In this document: positions 26,092 through 34,584 of the stretch, piece after piece
How positions within the stretch are numbered: the first letter of the stretch is position 1
How the letters are laid out: each line of letters opens with the position of its first letter
NCBI RefSeq assembly: GCF_022808675.1
Contig: NZ_JAKZKV010000004.1
Coordinates: 310,001 to 374,000, forward strand
Direction of reading: 5' to 3'
DNA length: 64,000 bases
DNA from: Parabacteroides sp. FAFU027
Lineage (GTDB): Bacteria > Bacteroidota > Bacteroidia > Bacteroidales > UBA7332
The notes under the pieces: model-generated
Told to the model about the DNA's origin: nothing
Database searches by the model: none
The model's input: only the letters and a program-made list of their open reading frames with translations
Made by a program: the position numbers and the translations under genes

Positions 26092-28431
26092 ATGAAGAGG
26101 GTACTAATATCATTTTTAATAGTTTTTGTATCAGGTTTCTTGTCTCAGATTACAGGCCAGGTGAGAAGTTATGAGGCTGAAGCTACAAAATCGATAGAAA
26201 AAATATTAAAATTATCAGACTCTAAGGCTTCAGGAGGATATGCTGTTAGTTTGACCAAACCGGGCCAAAGTCTGAAATTTTCTAATATGCCACTTGCTAA
26301 TAAATTAGCGGTTCGATATGCTTCTTTAGGAGTTGGTACAATCAGCATTGTAGTTAATAACCAGCAGGTAAGAAAAGTAAATGTTCACTCATCAGGTGCT
26401 CTTACAGGATCTTTTCTCTTTTCAATTATTGATATTGAAATTCCAAGGAATGCATCAATAACCATAAAATTAGAAGAGAATGATACTCCTGTAAATATCG
26501 ACAAAATAATTGTTGGAAAAGGCGATTTAGGATTACCGTCCGATATCTGGAATTTGTCTCCTTTGATGGTGAGTGAAGGTCCATATCCTGCCGATTGGAA
26601 AGGGTTAAGTCGGATTTACTCTGTACCAGACTGGTGGCGAGAAGCTAAATTCGGGGCGTGGTCGCATTGGGATCCGCAATCGATGCCTGAGCAAGGCGAT
26701 TGGTATGCTCGGGGTATGTATATGGAAAATAGCCAACAATATAATTATCAGGTGCAACATTTTGGTCATCCATCAGACTCTGGTTATAAGGATATTTGTC
26801 AAAACTGGGTGATTGATAAATGGAATCCCGAAGAGCTAATAAATTTGTATGTGGAGATGGGTGCAAAATACTTTATGGCCATGGGAGTACACCATGATAA
26901 TTTCGATTGTTGGGACTCCAAATACCAGCCATGGAATTCTGTAAATGTGGGTCCAAAACAAGATATTGTCGGTACATGGGAAAAAATTGCCCGTCAACAC
27001 GGGTTGCGATTTGGAATTGGGTTTCATAATACTCCGGGACGGACTTGGGGACAGTTTATGACAGTACGTTACACAAGCGATAAAACGGGGCCAAAGGCAG
27101 GTGTTCCTTACGACGCGCTTCAAACTATCCTTGATGGTAAAGGAACATGGTGGGAAGGCATGGATCCTGTCGATCTTTACGGTTCGAAACATGATAAAAA
27201 AGATCCGCTGCTTTCACCGTATGCTAATCAGTTTATGTGGCGGGTTGATGATGCCATCACAAAGTATCATCCCGATATGATTTACTTTGATGAACATGCA
27301 GGAGACTCGCAAACTGATTTAGGTGTAAAAATGGGATTGGGTTTTCTTGCCCCTCAACTAATTGCAAATTACTACAACAAATCATTACAGTGGAATAGTG
27401 GTAATATGGATGTGGTGATTAACCTCAAAGCTGTAGGGGGGCCATATAATAGTTTTCAAAATAGCCCACAGTTGCTTCCTTTTGTTGATCGCTCTCTTGT
27501 AAAGAGTACTGAGGCTATCATCGAATCGGAGATTACGGCTTATTCTTTCCAAACTGAAACCAGTATCGCTGAATGGCATTACTTAACCGGTCAGAAATAT
27601 AAGAATGCCAAGGAAATAATTGAACTATTGATGCAGAATGTATCGCGTAATGGCACGATGTTGCTCAATATTACCCAACATGGACGTGGTGATCTCGACC
27701 CTGAAGTGATTCGCATTTGCAAAGATATTGGTGCATGGCTGAAAATCAATGGAGAAGCAGTGTATGGCTCGCGTCCGTATGAAATTTTTGGTGATAGTAC
27801 CGTTCTATACACTCGCAGTCAGGGAAAACTTTATGCTACACTTTTAAACTGGAATGGTAATCCCATAACACTTTCGGCACTTCACATAAACGGCGCAACA
27901 TTAGGCAAAGTTTCCAAAGTCGAATTACTCGGATCGGATACCCCAATAAAATTTATTCAGGATGACAAAGGATTGACGATTACGCCTGAAAAATCGCCGC
28001 AAGCACTGCCCGGAATTACCGACCAATCGTTGGCAGCAAAATGTCGGGTTCTGCGTATCACACACGATAAAGGCTGGATCAATGATGATGATCCCGGAGC
28101 AAAAGCTCCCGGATGGCTTCGCAAATGCAATTTGGGTACCGGTGATTTTAATAATGACCTGACTACCAGTGAAACACCGGGTGATATGTGGAGTTGTTCA
28201 TTTATGGGGACAAGCGTTAAAATAATTGCGCCAAAAGAAGTCGGGGCTGGGAAAATTGAGGTTATGATTGATGGTAAGACACATGCAACAGCTGATTTGT
28301 CGAATAATGGAGTGCGACAACCTCAGCAGATAGTTTGCGAAATATCGGGTTTGACCTCTGGAAAGCATCACATTAGTATTGTTAATATAGGTTCAGGGCC
28401 TGTAGCTATTGATGCTCTGGTTGTTAAATAG
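26092..28431 (+). CDS. GH29 alpha-L-fucosidase with flanking binding-type beta-domains
   Basis: 779 residues. Signal peptide ending TGQ; N-terminal CBM35/CBM6-like domain (about 25-145, starts YEAEATKS); GH29 catalytic domain (about 170-510) with KFGAWSHWDPQSMPE, MGVHHDNFDCWDSKYQPWN and nucleophile Asp400 in IYFDEHAG; then beta-domains, the last (about 665-779) a carbohydrate-binding-like module. GH29 removes alpha-linked fucose; some members accept related sugars such as L-galactose. Fucose is not common in xylan but occurs in xyloglucan, so this enzyme is one of the clues that the target is an unusual side-chain-rich hemicellulose. Confidence 0.87.
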   Translation: MKRVLISFLIVFVSGFLSQITGQVRSYEAEATKSIEKILKLSDSKASGGYAVSLTKPGQSLKFSNMPLANKLAVRYASLGVGTISIVVNNQQVRKVNVHSSGALTGSFLFSIIDIEIPRNASITIKLEENDTPVNIDKIIVGKGDLGLPSDIWNLSPLMVSEGPYPADWKGLSRIYSVPDWWREAKFGAWSHWDPQSMPEQGDWYARGMYMENSQQYNYQVQHFGHPSDSGYKDICQNWVIDKWNPEELINLYVEMGAKYFMAMGVHHDNFDCWDSKYQPWNSVNVGPKQDIVGTWEKIARQHGLRFGIGFHNTPGRTWGQFMTVRYTSDKTGPKAGVPYDALQTILDGKGTWWEGMDPVDLYGSKHDKKDPLLSPYANQFMWRVDDAITKYHPDMIYFDEHAGDSQTDLGVKMGLGFLAPQLIANYYNKSLQWNSGNMDVVINLKAVGGPYNSFQNSPQLLPFVDRSLVKSTEAIIESEITAYSFQTETSIAEWHYLTGQKYKNAKEIIELLMQNVSRNGTMLLNITQHGRGDLDPEVIRICKDIGAWLKINGEAVYGSRPYEIFGDSTVLYTRSQGKLYATLLNWNGNPITLSALHINGATLGKVSKVELLGSDTPIKFIQDDKGLTITPEKSPQALPGITDQSLAAKCRVLRITHDKGWINDDDPGAKAPGWLRKCNLGTGDFNNDLTTSETPGDMWSCSFMGTSVKIIAPKEVGAGKIEVMIDGKTHATADLSNNGVRQPQQIVCEISGLTSGKHHISIVNIGSGPVAIDALVVK

Positions 28432-28457
28432 CTAATTGGTATAAATATTATATGAAA

Positions 28458-28514
28458 CATATCCGCCGTCTTAAACCTTTTTGGATATTGACAATCCATA
28501 TTATGGCGTATATG
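28458..28514 (+). other. Nested inverted repeats between GH29 and GH10
   Basis: An outer 10-bp arm pair (28458-28467 with 28505-28514, one mismatch) encloses an inner 5-bp hairpin (28482-28486 with 28494-28498). The position, 26 bases after the GH29 stop and 57 before the xylanase start, suggests a structured mRNA end or processing site. There is no T-run, so a terminator is unlikely. Confidence 0.4.
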
Positions 28515-28571
28515 CTATAATGAGGAATTATTGAATAGATAAATAATAACCAAATATAAATCTGATAAACT

Positions 28572-29768
28572 ATGATGAGAAAAATTTTTATGGCAGGTTT
28601 TATCCTGATCGAGACTTTGGCTGTCTCTGTATATAGCCAGGACAATACATTGTCACAGAAGACTCTAAAACAAGCATTTGCTGGAAAATTTCTTATCGGC
28701 TGCGCTGATGATCTGACCTCGAATAACGATGCCTATCAGGCAAGTATTAAAGCGCAGTACGACATTGTTACGCCGGAAAACTGTATGAAACCGCAGCCAA
28801 TTCATCCTTCTGAAAATACTTATAATTTCAAAACCACCGATGCAATGGTTGATTGGTGTGAGAAAAACGGATTAAAAGTTTGGGGACATACCTTGGGCTG
28901 GCACTCACAAACTCCAACATGGTTTTTTCAAGCAGTAAACCCGAAGACTGAAGAAACTCAACCGGCAAGACGACCAGGAATGGGTTTTGACCCAAAAGCA
29001 CCGCATCTCTCAATGGATGAAATGTGGGCCCGCAGCATTAAAGGCGAAATGGCAAGTAAGAAAGTCGCACTGAAACGTTTGGAGAAACATATTAAAACCG
29101 TGGTAGGACGATATAAAGGTCGTATCATTGGTTGGGATGTGTTTAATGAATCCATTGCTGATGGTGGTGACGGAACGACAGAAAATCTTAGAACCTTCAG
29201 TTGGTATAAGGTTGTCGGGCCGGAAGTAGTGACCAAAGCATTTAAATGGGCGCATCAAGCCGACCCTAAAGCGAAGTTGTACTACAACGACTACAACATT
29301 GAACAGGGTGCGGTTGAAAACAAAGGAAAACATGCCAGCTCATTGTTGCTGCTTAAACGTCTCATAAAAGAGGGCGCACCTATCACTGGTGTAGGAATTC
29401 AGGGACACTGGCATTTGGATACTAATCTTGCCGATGTTGAAAAAGCCATCGAGAACTACGCATCGCTGGGACTAAAGGTTTCTATCACAGAGCTTGATGT
29501 AACTGCAACGGGTGATAACAGTGGTGCTTTTGGTGTGAATCAGGGCGATAAAAAAATTCCGGCTGAGAACTATCTAAAGCAGGCTGAAGTATATAAAAAG
29601 CTATTCCAGATTTTCATGCGTCATGCTGACGTAATCGAACGAGTAACTTTATGGGGCCTCAGCGACACCCGTTCCTGGCGACGTGGACAGGATGCTCTTT
29701 TGTTCGATGGGCAATTGAATCCAAAACCAGCCTATCAAGCTGTTATTGAGACAAGTCAGACTAAATAA
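28572..29768 (+). CDS. GH10 endo-1,4-beta-xylanase
   Basis: 398 residues, a single catalytic domain after a signal peptide ending VYSQD. Family motifs: PENCMKPQPIHP, WGHTLGWHSQTP, acid/base Glu193 in WDVFNES, GIQGHWHLD, nucleophile Glu307 in ITELDV, and LWGLSDTRSWR. It cuts the beta-1,4-xylan backbone with retention. It has no lipobox and no binding domain, so it is more likely periplasmic than surface-displayed, processing imported xylo-oligosaccharides. It is the only clear endo-xylanase in the window, against some thirty debranching enzymes. Two ATG codons (28572, 28575) are possible starts. Confidence 0.95.
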   Translation: MMRKIFMAGFILIETLAVSVYSQDNTLSQKTLKQAFAGKFLIGCADDLTSNNDAYQASIKAQYDIVTPENCMKPQPIHPSENTYNFKTTDAMVDWCEKNGLKVWGHTLGWHSQTPTWFFQAVNPKTEETQPARRPGMGFDPKAPHLSMDEMWARSIKGEMASKKVALKRLEKHIKTVVGRYKGRIIGWDVFNESIADGGDGTTENLRTFSWYKVVGPEVVTKAFKWAHQADPKAKLYYNDYNIEQGAVENKGKHASSLLLLKRLIKEGAPITGVGIQGHWHLDTNLADVEKAIENYASLGLKVSITELDVTATGDNSGAFGVNQGDKKIPAENYLKQAEVYKKLFQIFMRHADVIERVTLWGLSDTRSWRRGQDALLFDGQLNPKPAYQAVIETSQTK

Positions 29769-29956
29769 TCTTTCTCGATTTGTCTCCTGACTGGAGTTGG
29801 AGTATTGAAGGAGAAATTGATTCAACAGAAAGTGCAGGGGACTATTTTAAGACGTATGTAGATTGGTATCGTAAATCGTTTAAAACTCTTGCTGATTGGA
29901 ATTCTCAACTAACTATAAAATCAGACAGAAGCGACATAAATACCAAAACTTATTAA
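29765..29956 (+). pseudogene. Orphan coding-like fragment (C-terminal gene remnant)
   Basis: The gap between GH10 and GH27 contains an open frame of 63 codons without a start codon, ending in TAA at 29954-29956. It is not in the GH10 frame. The predicted peptide is protein-like, rich in aromatic residues (SPDWSWSIEGEID, then DYFKTYVDWYRKSFKTLADW, about 29795-29902). There is no ATG, and the frame begins right after a stop overlapping the GH10 end. I read it as the 3' remnant of a deleted gene, perhaps a carbohydrate-active enzyme tail. I do not recognise the family. A chance open frame is possible. Confidence 0.5.
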
Positions 29957-29971
29957 TAATCAAACAAAACA

Positions 29972-31987
29972 ATGATGAAGAAATTTTTATACGCCATGGC
30001 GTTTTTCTTATTTACATTGAGTGTCAGCGCTCAAACTGTATGGCTGGATCAGCTTGATCTTAGTGCAGCCACACAAGGATACGGAGTGCCTTCCAAGAAC
30101 AAATCACTCGATGGTAAACCAATGACTATCGCTGGTCAGGTTTTCGAAAGAGGATTCGGAACGCATGCAGTGAGTTCGTTGACCGTATTGTTAGATGGTA
30201 AAGCAAAATCGTTTTCTGCTCAGGTTGGTATCGATGATGAAGTAAAAGGACACGATCCGGCTGCTGATTTTGAATTGTATGCCGATGGCAAGAAGATCTG
30301 GTCAAGCGGAACTATGCGTCTTGGGGATGCTGCAAAATCATGTAATGTAACTCTTGATGGTGTGAAAAAACTTGAGTTGGTCGTTGCTGATGGCGGCAAC
30401 GGTAATTATTACGACCATGCCGATTGGGCGAATGCCAAATTTGAAATCAATGGAGCAAATACCTTGAAAACATTTAGTCCGGTTTCAAATGTACCCTATA
30501 TTCTTACTCCTAAAGCATTAGCTACACCCAAACTGACAGGCCCAAAGGTTTATGGTGTGCGTCCGGGTTCCCCATTCCAGTTCCTTGTGACAGCGACCGG
30601 GGATCGTCCAATGACGTTTTCGGCTAAAGGGCTTCCTAAAGGGTTGACTATAAATCCGAAAACGGGTATCATAACAGGTAAGGTATCTCAAACTGGTACT
30701 TATACTGTTTCCCTTGCCGCTAAGAATGCAAAAGGAACAGCGCAAAGAAGCCTTTGTATCGTTTGCGGCGATCGTATTGCACTTACACCTCCAATGGGCT
30801 GGAATAGCTGGAACTGCTTTGCGAATGAAGTTTCTGCCGATAAAGTAAAACGGGCAGCCAATGCGCTTGTAAAAAGCGGATTGGTTAATCATGGCTGGAG
30901 TTATATTAACGTAGATGACTTTTGGGAAAATAACCGTGACTCGAAAGACCCTTCGCTGCGTGGCAAGTTTCGTGACGAAGCCGGATATATTATTCCCAAC
31001 ACACGCTTTGGCGACATGAAGGCTCTTGCTGATTATGTACATGGTCTTGGCCTGAAAATCGGCTTGTATTCCAGCCCCGGTCCATGGACCTGCGGAGGTT
31101 GTGCCGGAAGTTTCGGTTACGAAAGACAGGATGCCGAAAGCTATGCAAAATGGGGTTTCGACTACCTGAAATACGACTGGTGTAGCTATGGTAATGTGAT
31201 CAATGGACTGCCTGAAAATGACCCGAACAAGGTTTCTTCATTATCATATAATGGAGGAAATGAACTGAATACTGCTATTAAGCCATATAAAGTAATGGGC
31301 GATTACCTTCGTAAGCAGCCTCGCGATATTGTTTACAGCCTTTGCCAGTATGGTATGTCGGATGTCTGGAAATGGGGCGATTCAGTGAGTGGCAACTGTT
31401 GGCGTACCACCAATGATATTACCGATACCTGGGTAAGTGTAAAAAACATAGCACTTGATCAGGATAAGTCGGCAGCTTGGGCAAAACCGGGCAACTGGAA
31501 TGATCCGGATATGTTGGTCGTGGGTACTGTAGGTTGGGGAAATCCTCACAAAAGTAAGCTTAAACCAGATGAACAATACCTTCACATCAGCCTCTGGAGT
31601 TTGTTTTCAGCACCGCTGCTTATCGGTTGCGATATGGAACAATTGGATGATTTTACCTATAATCTATTGACCAATGACGAGGTGATCGAGGTAAATCAGG
31701 ATTCATTGGGAAAACAGGCTACCTGTTTGCAAACTATCGGTGAGTTACGCATTTATGTAAAAGAACTAGAGGATGGTACCAAAGCAGTCGGTTTCTGTAA
31801 TTTCGGCCTTGATTCAGTTGACTTGTCATACAAAGATTTTGCAAAACTCGGAATATCCGGCAAGCAGATTGTCCGTGATTTGTGGAGACAAAAAAATGTA
31901 TGCAAAGTTTCAACATGGAATGACGCTCTTTCAGTAAAGATACCGGCTCATGGGGTGCTACTCTATAAATTTACTTCTGTTAAATAG
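29972..31987 (+). CDS. GH27 glycosidase with N-terminal NPCBM and Ig-like domains
   Basis: 671 residues. Signal peptide ending VSAQ; NPCBM domain (about 20-165) with FERGFGTHAVSSL and FSAQVGIDDEV; putative Ig domain (about 185-268, GLPKGLTINPKTGIITG); GH27 barrel (about 270-600) starting TPPMGWNSWNCF, nucleophile Asp402 in YLKYDWCSY, acid/base Asp482 in WRTTNDITDTW; short C-terminal beta-domain. Likely an alpha-galactosidase or beta-L-arabinopyranosidase acting on side-chain ends. It follows the orphan fragment by 15 bases, so the deletion that left the fragment may have joined this gene to the GH10 transcript. Confidence 0.88.
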   Translation: MMKKFLYAMAFFLFTLSVSAQTVWLDQLDLSAATQGYGVPSKNKSLDGKPMTIAGQVFERGFGTHAVSSLTVLLDGKAKSFSAQVGIDDEVKGHDPAADFELYADGKKIWSSGTMRLGDAAKSCNVTLDGVKKLELVVADGGNGNYYDHADWANAKFEINGANTLKTFSPVSNVPYILTPKALATPKLTGPKVYGVRPGSPFQFLVTATGDRPMTFSAKGLPKGLTINPKTGIITGKVSQTGTYTVSLAAKNAKGTAQRSLCIVCGDRIALTPPMGWNSWNCFANEVSADKVKRAANALVKSGLVNHGWSYINVDDFWENNRDSKDPSLRGKFRDEAGYIIPNTRFGDMKALADYVHGLGLKIGLYSSPGPWTCGGCAGSFGYERQDAESYAKWGFDYLKYDWCSYGNVINGLPENDPNKVSSLSYNGGNELNTAIKPYKVMGDYLRKQPRDIVYSLCQYGMSDVWKWGDSVSGNCWRTTNDITDTWVSVKNIALDQDKSAAWAKPGNWNDPDMLVVGTVGWGNPHKSKLKPDEQYLHISLWSLFSAPLLIGCDMEQLDDFTYNLLTNDEVIEVNQDSLGKQATCLQTIGELRIYVKELEDGTKAVGFCNFGLDSVDLSYKDFAKLGISGKQIVRDLWRQKNVCKVSTWNDALSVKIPAHGVLLYKFTSVK

Positions 31988-32019
31988 ATGTGTGTCATTT
32001 AATAGATAAGCCTTGAAAA

Positions 32020-32052
32020 GGATGGACTATAAAAAGCTCCATCCCCAACTTA
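32020..32052 (+). terminator. Weak terminator-like hairpin after GH27
   Basis: 7-bp stem, 32020-32026 with 32038-32044, 11-base loop, then CCAACTTATTTT. It lies in the 181-base gap before the esterase at 32169. The remainder of the gap is AT-rich leader without a recognisable element. Confidence 0.4.
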
Positions 32053-32168
32053 TTTTGATGTCTGAAAATGAATCTTCCATGTAATATAGATAAGATGCAG
32101 ATTTCATAGAGGTGGTCTGACATCACATAATAACAAATCTAATACATATAACTGATATTTATTTTAGA

Positions 32169-34550
32169 ATGAAAAAACACATTAGAATTTCGATCGTTTT
32201 TGGTCTTCTCTTTTTATTCGTTTCACTCAATCTGAAAGCACAGATAGAAGACTTGAAAGTAGGAACAACGACCCGGAAAATGTTGGTTTATGCACCTTCA
32301 AGTATTGTAAAGAACAGGCCCTTGCTTATCTCAATGCACGGGCTAAATCAGGATATTACATACCAGCAAAATCAGACACAATGGGAAACAGTTGCTGATG
32401 CAAATAATTTTGTCGTGGTTTATCCTGCCGGAGTAAATAATTCATGGGATCTTGGGGGAAACTCTGATACAGATTTCATTCTGGCTATTATAAATGAAAT
32501 GGCTAATCGGTATGCTATTGATAGAGATCGCGTTTATCTTTCCGGATTTTCTATGGGAGGAATGATGACCTATCATGCAGCAAACGTGATAGCTGATAAA
32601 ATTGCTGCTTTTGCTCCGGTAAGTGGTTATTTAATGTCCGGCCCAAATACCAATAGCTTGAGACCAATTCCGATCATCCATACCCACGGAACGTCAGATG
32701 ATGTGGTTCCATTTAGTGGCGTGCAGGCTTGCATGGATGCTTGGGTTAAAAGGAATGGCTGTCCTACTACTGCTCAGGTTACGCAACCATACCCAAGCTC
32801 TAAACCAACGTCAAACGCAACAAAATATTATTGGGGACCAGGAACTGACAATGTAAGTGTAGTTCTTCTACGTATTGAGGGGGTAGGTCACTGGCATTCA
32901 TCAAATCCTGCGGGGGTGAATACAAGTGAGGAGATCTGGAATTTTTGTAAAAACTACTCGTTAGGTTACGGTGTTCCCCGATTTGTATCAGCCTGTGTTA
33001 CTGAAAACAATCCGAATCAAATTAATGTAAGACTTAGTAAATCACTAATCAATTCACAACCATTTACCGGATTCTCAGTGATGGTTGACAACCAATCAGC
33101 TCAAATCAGCAGCATTGCACTGGAAGATACATCTAAGTTGGTGATTAATCTGGTTAATAGTATTCAAAAGACCAATGATATAAAACTGTCTTATAGTGGT
33201 GGTAATGTAAAATCAATATATCAAAAAGCATTGTCGGCTTTTAGTAATGTTTCAGTCGATAACAATCTTATAGGAGCAGCACCTAAATTGGTTGAAGTCA
33301 AGACCAATGTTGGAGGTGATTCTCTTTTTGTAAAATTCAATATGGCAATGAAATTGCCGGATGATTTGTCTTCGCTTGCTTTGAATGCTACTTATAATGG
33401 AAAACTTCAAGTTCCGTTTAATAAATGTATTCTATCTCAAAATGACCCGACGCAGCTTATTTTCATTTTAAGCCAGAAAGTTTATGCTGATTATTCTCTT
33501 TCATTATCCTATTCAGGGAATAATATTTCAACTACAGATAATGGGCTGTTAAAGTCATTTGTGGATCTTCCAGTCAACAATTTCTCTAAAGGATTACCTG
33601 TAACTATACAATCTGGTAAACTTGAAACTGATGGGGTTTCGATAACTCTATCTTTTTCAAAACCTATGGTTGTATCGAGTGACCAGTATAAATATTTTTC
33701 GGTCAAGGTCAATGGCACAACATTTCCGTTGAAAAGTTGCTCTGCTTACATGAAAACAATCAACTTGACTATTTCAAATAACAGTATTCACTATGGGGAT
33801 AATGTAATAGTTGGTTACACTCCGGGTAATGTTGTTTCTGCTGATAAAGGACCATTGACGGCTTTTAATAATGTTTCTGTGCAAAATGGAATGAATCCCC
33901 CGGCCTGGGTTCAATTACCTGCTAAAATAGAAGCAGAGGCATATACCGTACAATCCGGAACTCAAACAGAGCAAACAAGTGATACCGGAGGTGGACAGGA
34001 TGTCGGTTGGATTGATACTGGCGACCGGATGGAATATGCTATTAATAATACTCTGACAAATTCACTTTTTGATTTTTCGTTTAGAGTAGCGTCTCCGTAT
34101 AACGGCTGTAAATTTGATTATTATGTTGATGGTGTTAAGACAGGAACTATTACAATTCCTAACACTGCTAACTGGCAGAGTTTCCAGTCTGTTAATGCGA
34201 CTGTAAATATTCCGAATGGGAAACATTATTTAAAACTAATCGCGACTTCCGGTGGATTCAATTTGAATTTTATAAATGTAAATGTCAAGTCAACAGGGGT
34301 AAATGAATTAAACGTTAAGTCTGTTACAGTGTCTCCTAATCCGGTAAACGATAAGATTGTGATACAGGCTGGTGATTTTGTATATACAAAGGTGGAGATA
34401 ATTGATTTGACTGGTAAACAATTGTATCTGACAAACAATAATGCCCCTGAGATTAAATTGCCTGTAAACATCGTTGATGGAGTGTATTTGGTGAGAATCA
34501 GCAACGATGTTCAATCTTGTCTGTCAAAAATTATCGTTCGGAGAAAATAA
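32169..34550 (+). CDS. Secreted PHB-depolymerase/CE1-like esterase with three Ig-like repeats, CBM6 and T9SS sorting tail
   Basis: 793 residues. Signal peptide ending NLKAQ; alpha/beta-hydrolase domain (about 25-270) with nucleophile Ser128 in SGFSMGGM, an Asp in THGTSDDVVPF and a His in GVGHWHS; three tandem SwmB-like beta-repeats (about 275-580), each closing with a similar FxN(V/L)xV strand; CBM6 (about 585-705, KIEAEAYTVQSG...GDRMEY); then a type A T9SS sorting domain (about 716-793) with SPNPVNDKIVI and VDGVYLVRI. It probably acts as a feruloyl or acetyl esterase on solid plant wall outside the cell. The gene is much more AT-rich than the GH97 after it. Confidence 0.85.
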   Translation: MKKHIRISIVFGLLFLFVSLNLKAQIEDLKVGTTTRKMLVYAPSSIVKNRPLLISMHGLNQDITYQQNQTQWETVADANNFVVVYPAGVNNSWDLGGNSDTDFILAIINEMANRYAIDRDRVYLSGFSMGGMMTYHAANVIADKIAAFAPVSGYLMSGPNTNSLRPIPIIHTHGTSDDVVPFSGVQACMDAWVKRNGCPTTAQVTQPYPSSKPTSNATKYYWGPGTDNVSVVLLRIEGVGHWHSSNPAGVNTSEEIWNFCKNYSLGYGVPRFVSACVTENNPNQINVRLSKSLINSQPFTGFSVMVDNQSAQISSIALEDTSKLVINLVNSIQKTNDIKLSYSGGNVKSIYQKALSAFSNVSVDNNLIGAAPKLVEVKTNVGGDSLFVKFNMAMKLPDDLSSLALNATYNGKLQVPFNKCILSQNDPTQLIFILSQKVYADYSLSLSYSGNNISTTDNGLLKSFVDLPVNNFSKGLPVTIQSGKLETDGVSITLSFSKPMVVSSDQYKYFSVKVNGTTFPLKSCSAYMKTINLTISNNSIHYGDNVIVGYTPGNVVSADKGPLTAFNNVSVQNGMNPPAWVQLPAKIEAEAYTVQSGTQTEQTSDTGGGQDVGWIDTGDRMEYAINNTLTNSLFDFSFRVASPYNGCKFDYYVDGVKTGTITIPNTANWQSFQSVNATVNIPNGKHYLKLIATSGGFNLNFINVNVKSTGVNELNVKSVTVSPNPVNDKIVIQAGDFVYTKVEIIDLTGKQLYLTNNNAPEIKLPVNIVDGVYLVRISNDVQSCLSKIIVRRK

Positions 34551-34584
34551 TTGATCTTGGCTTTTAATAGATACTACGTTATAA

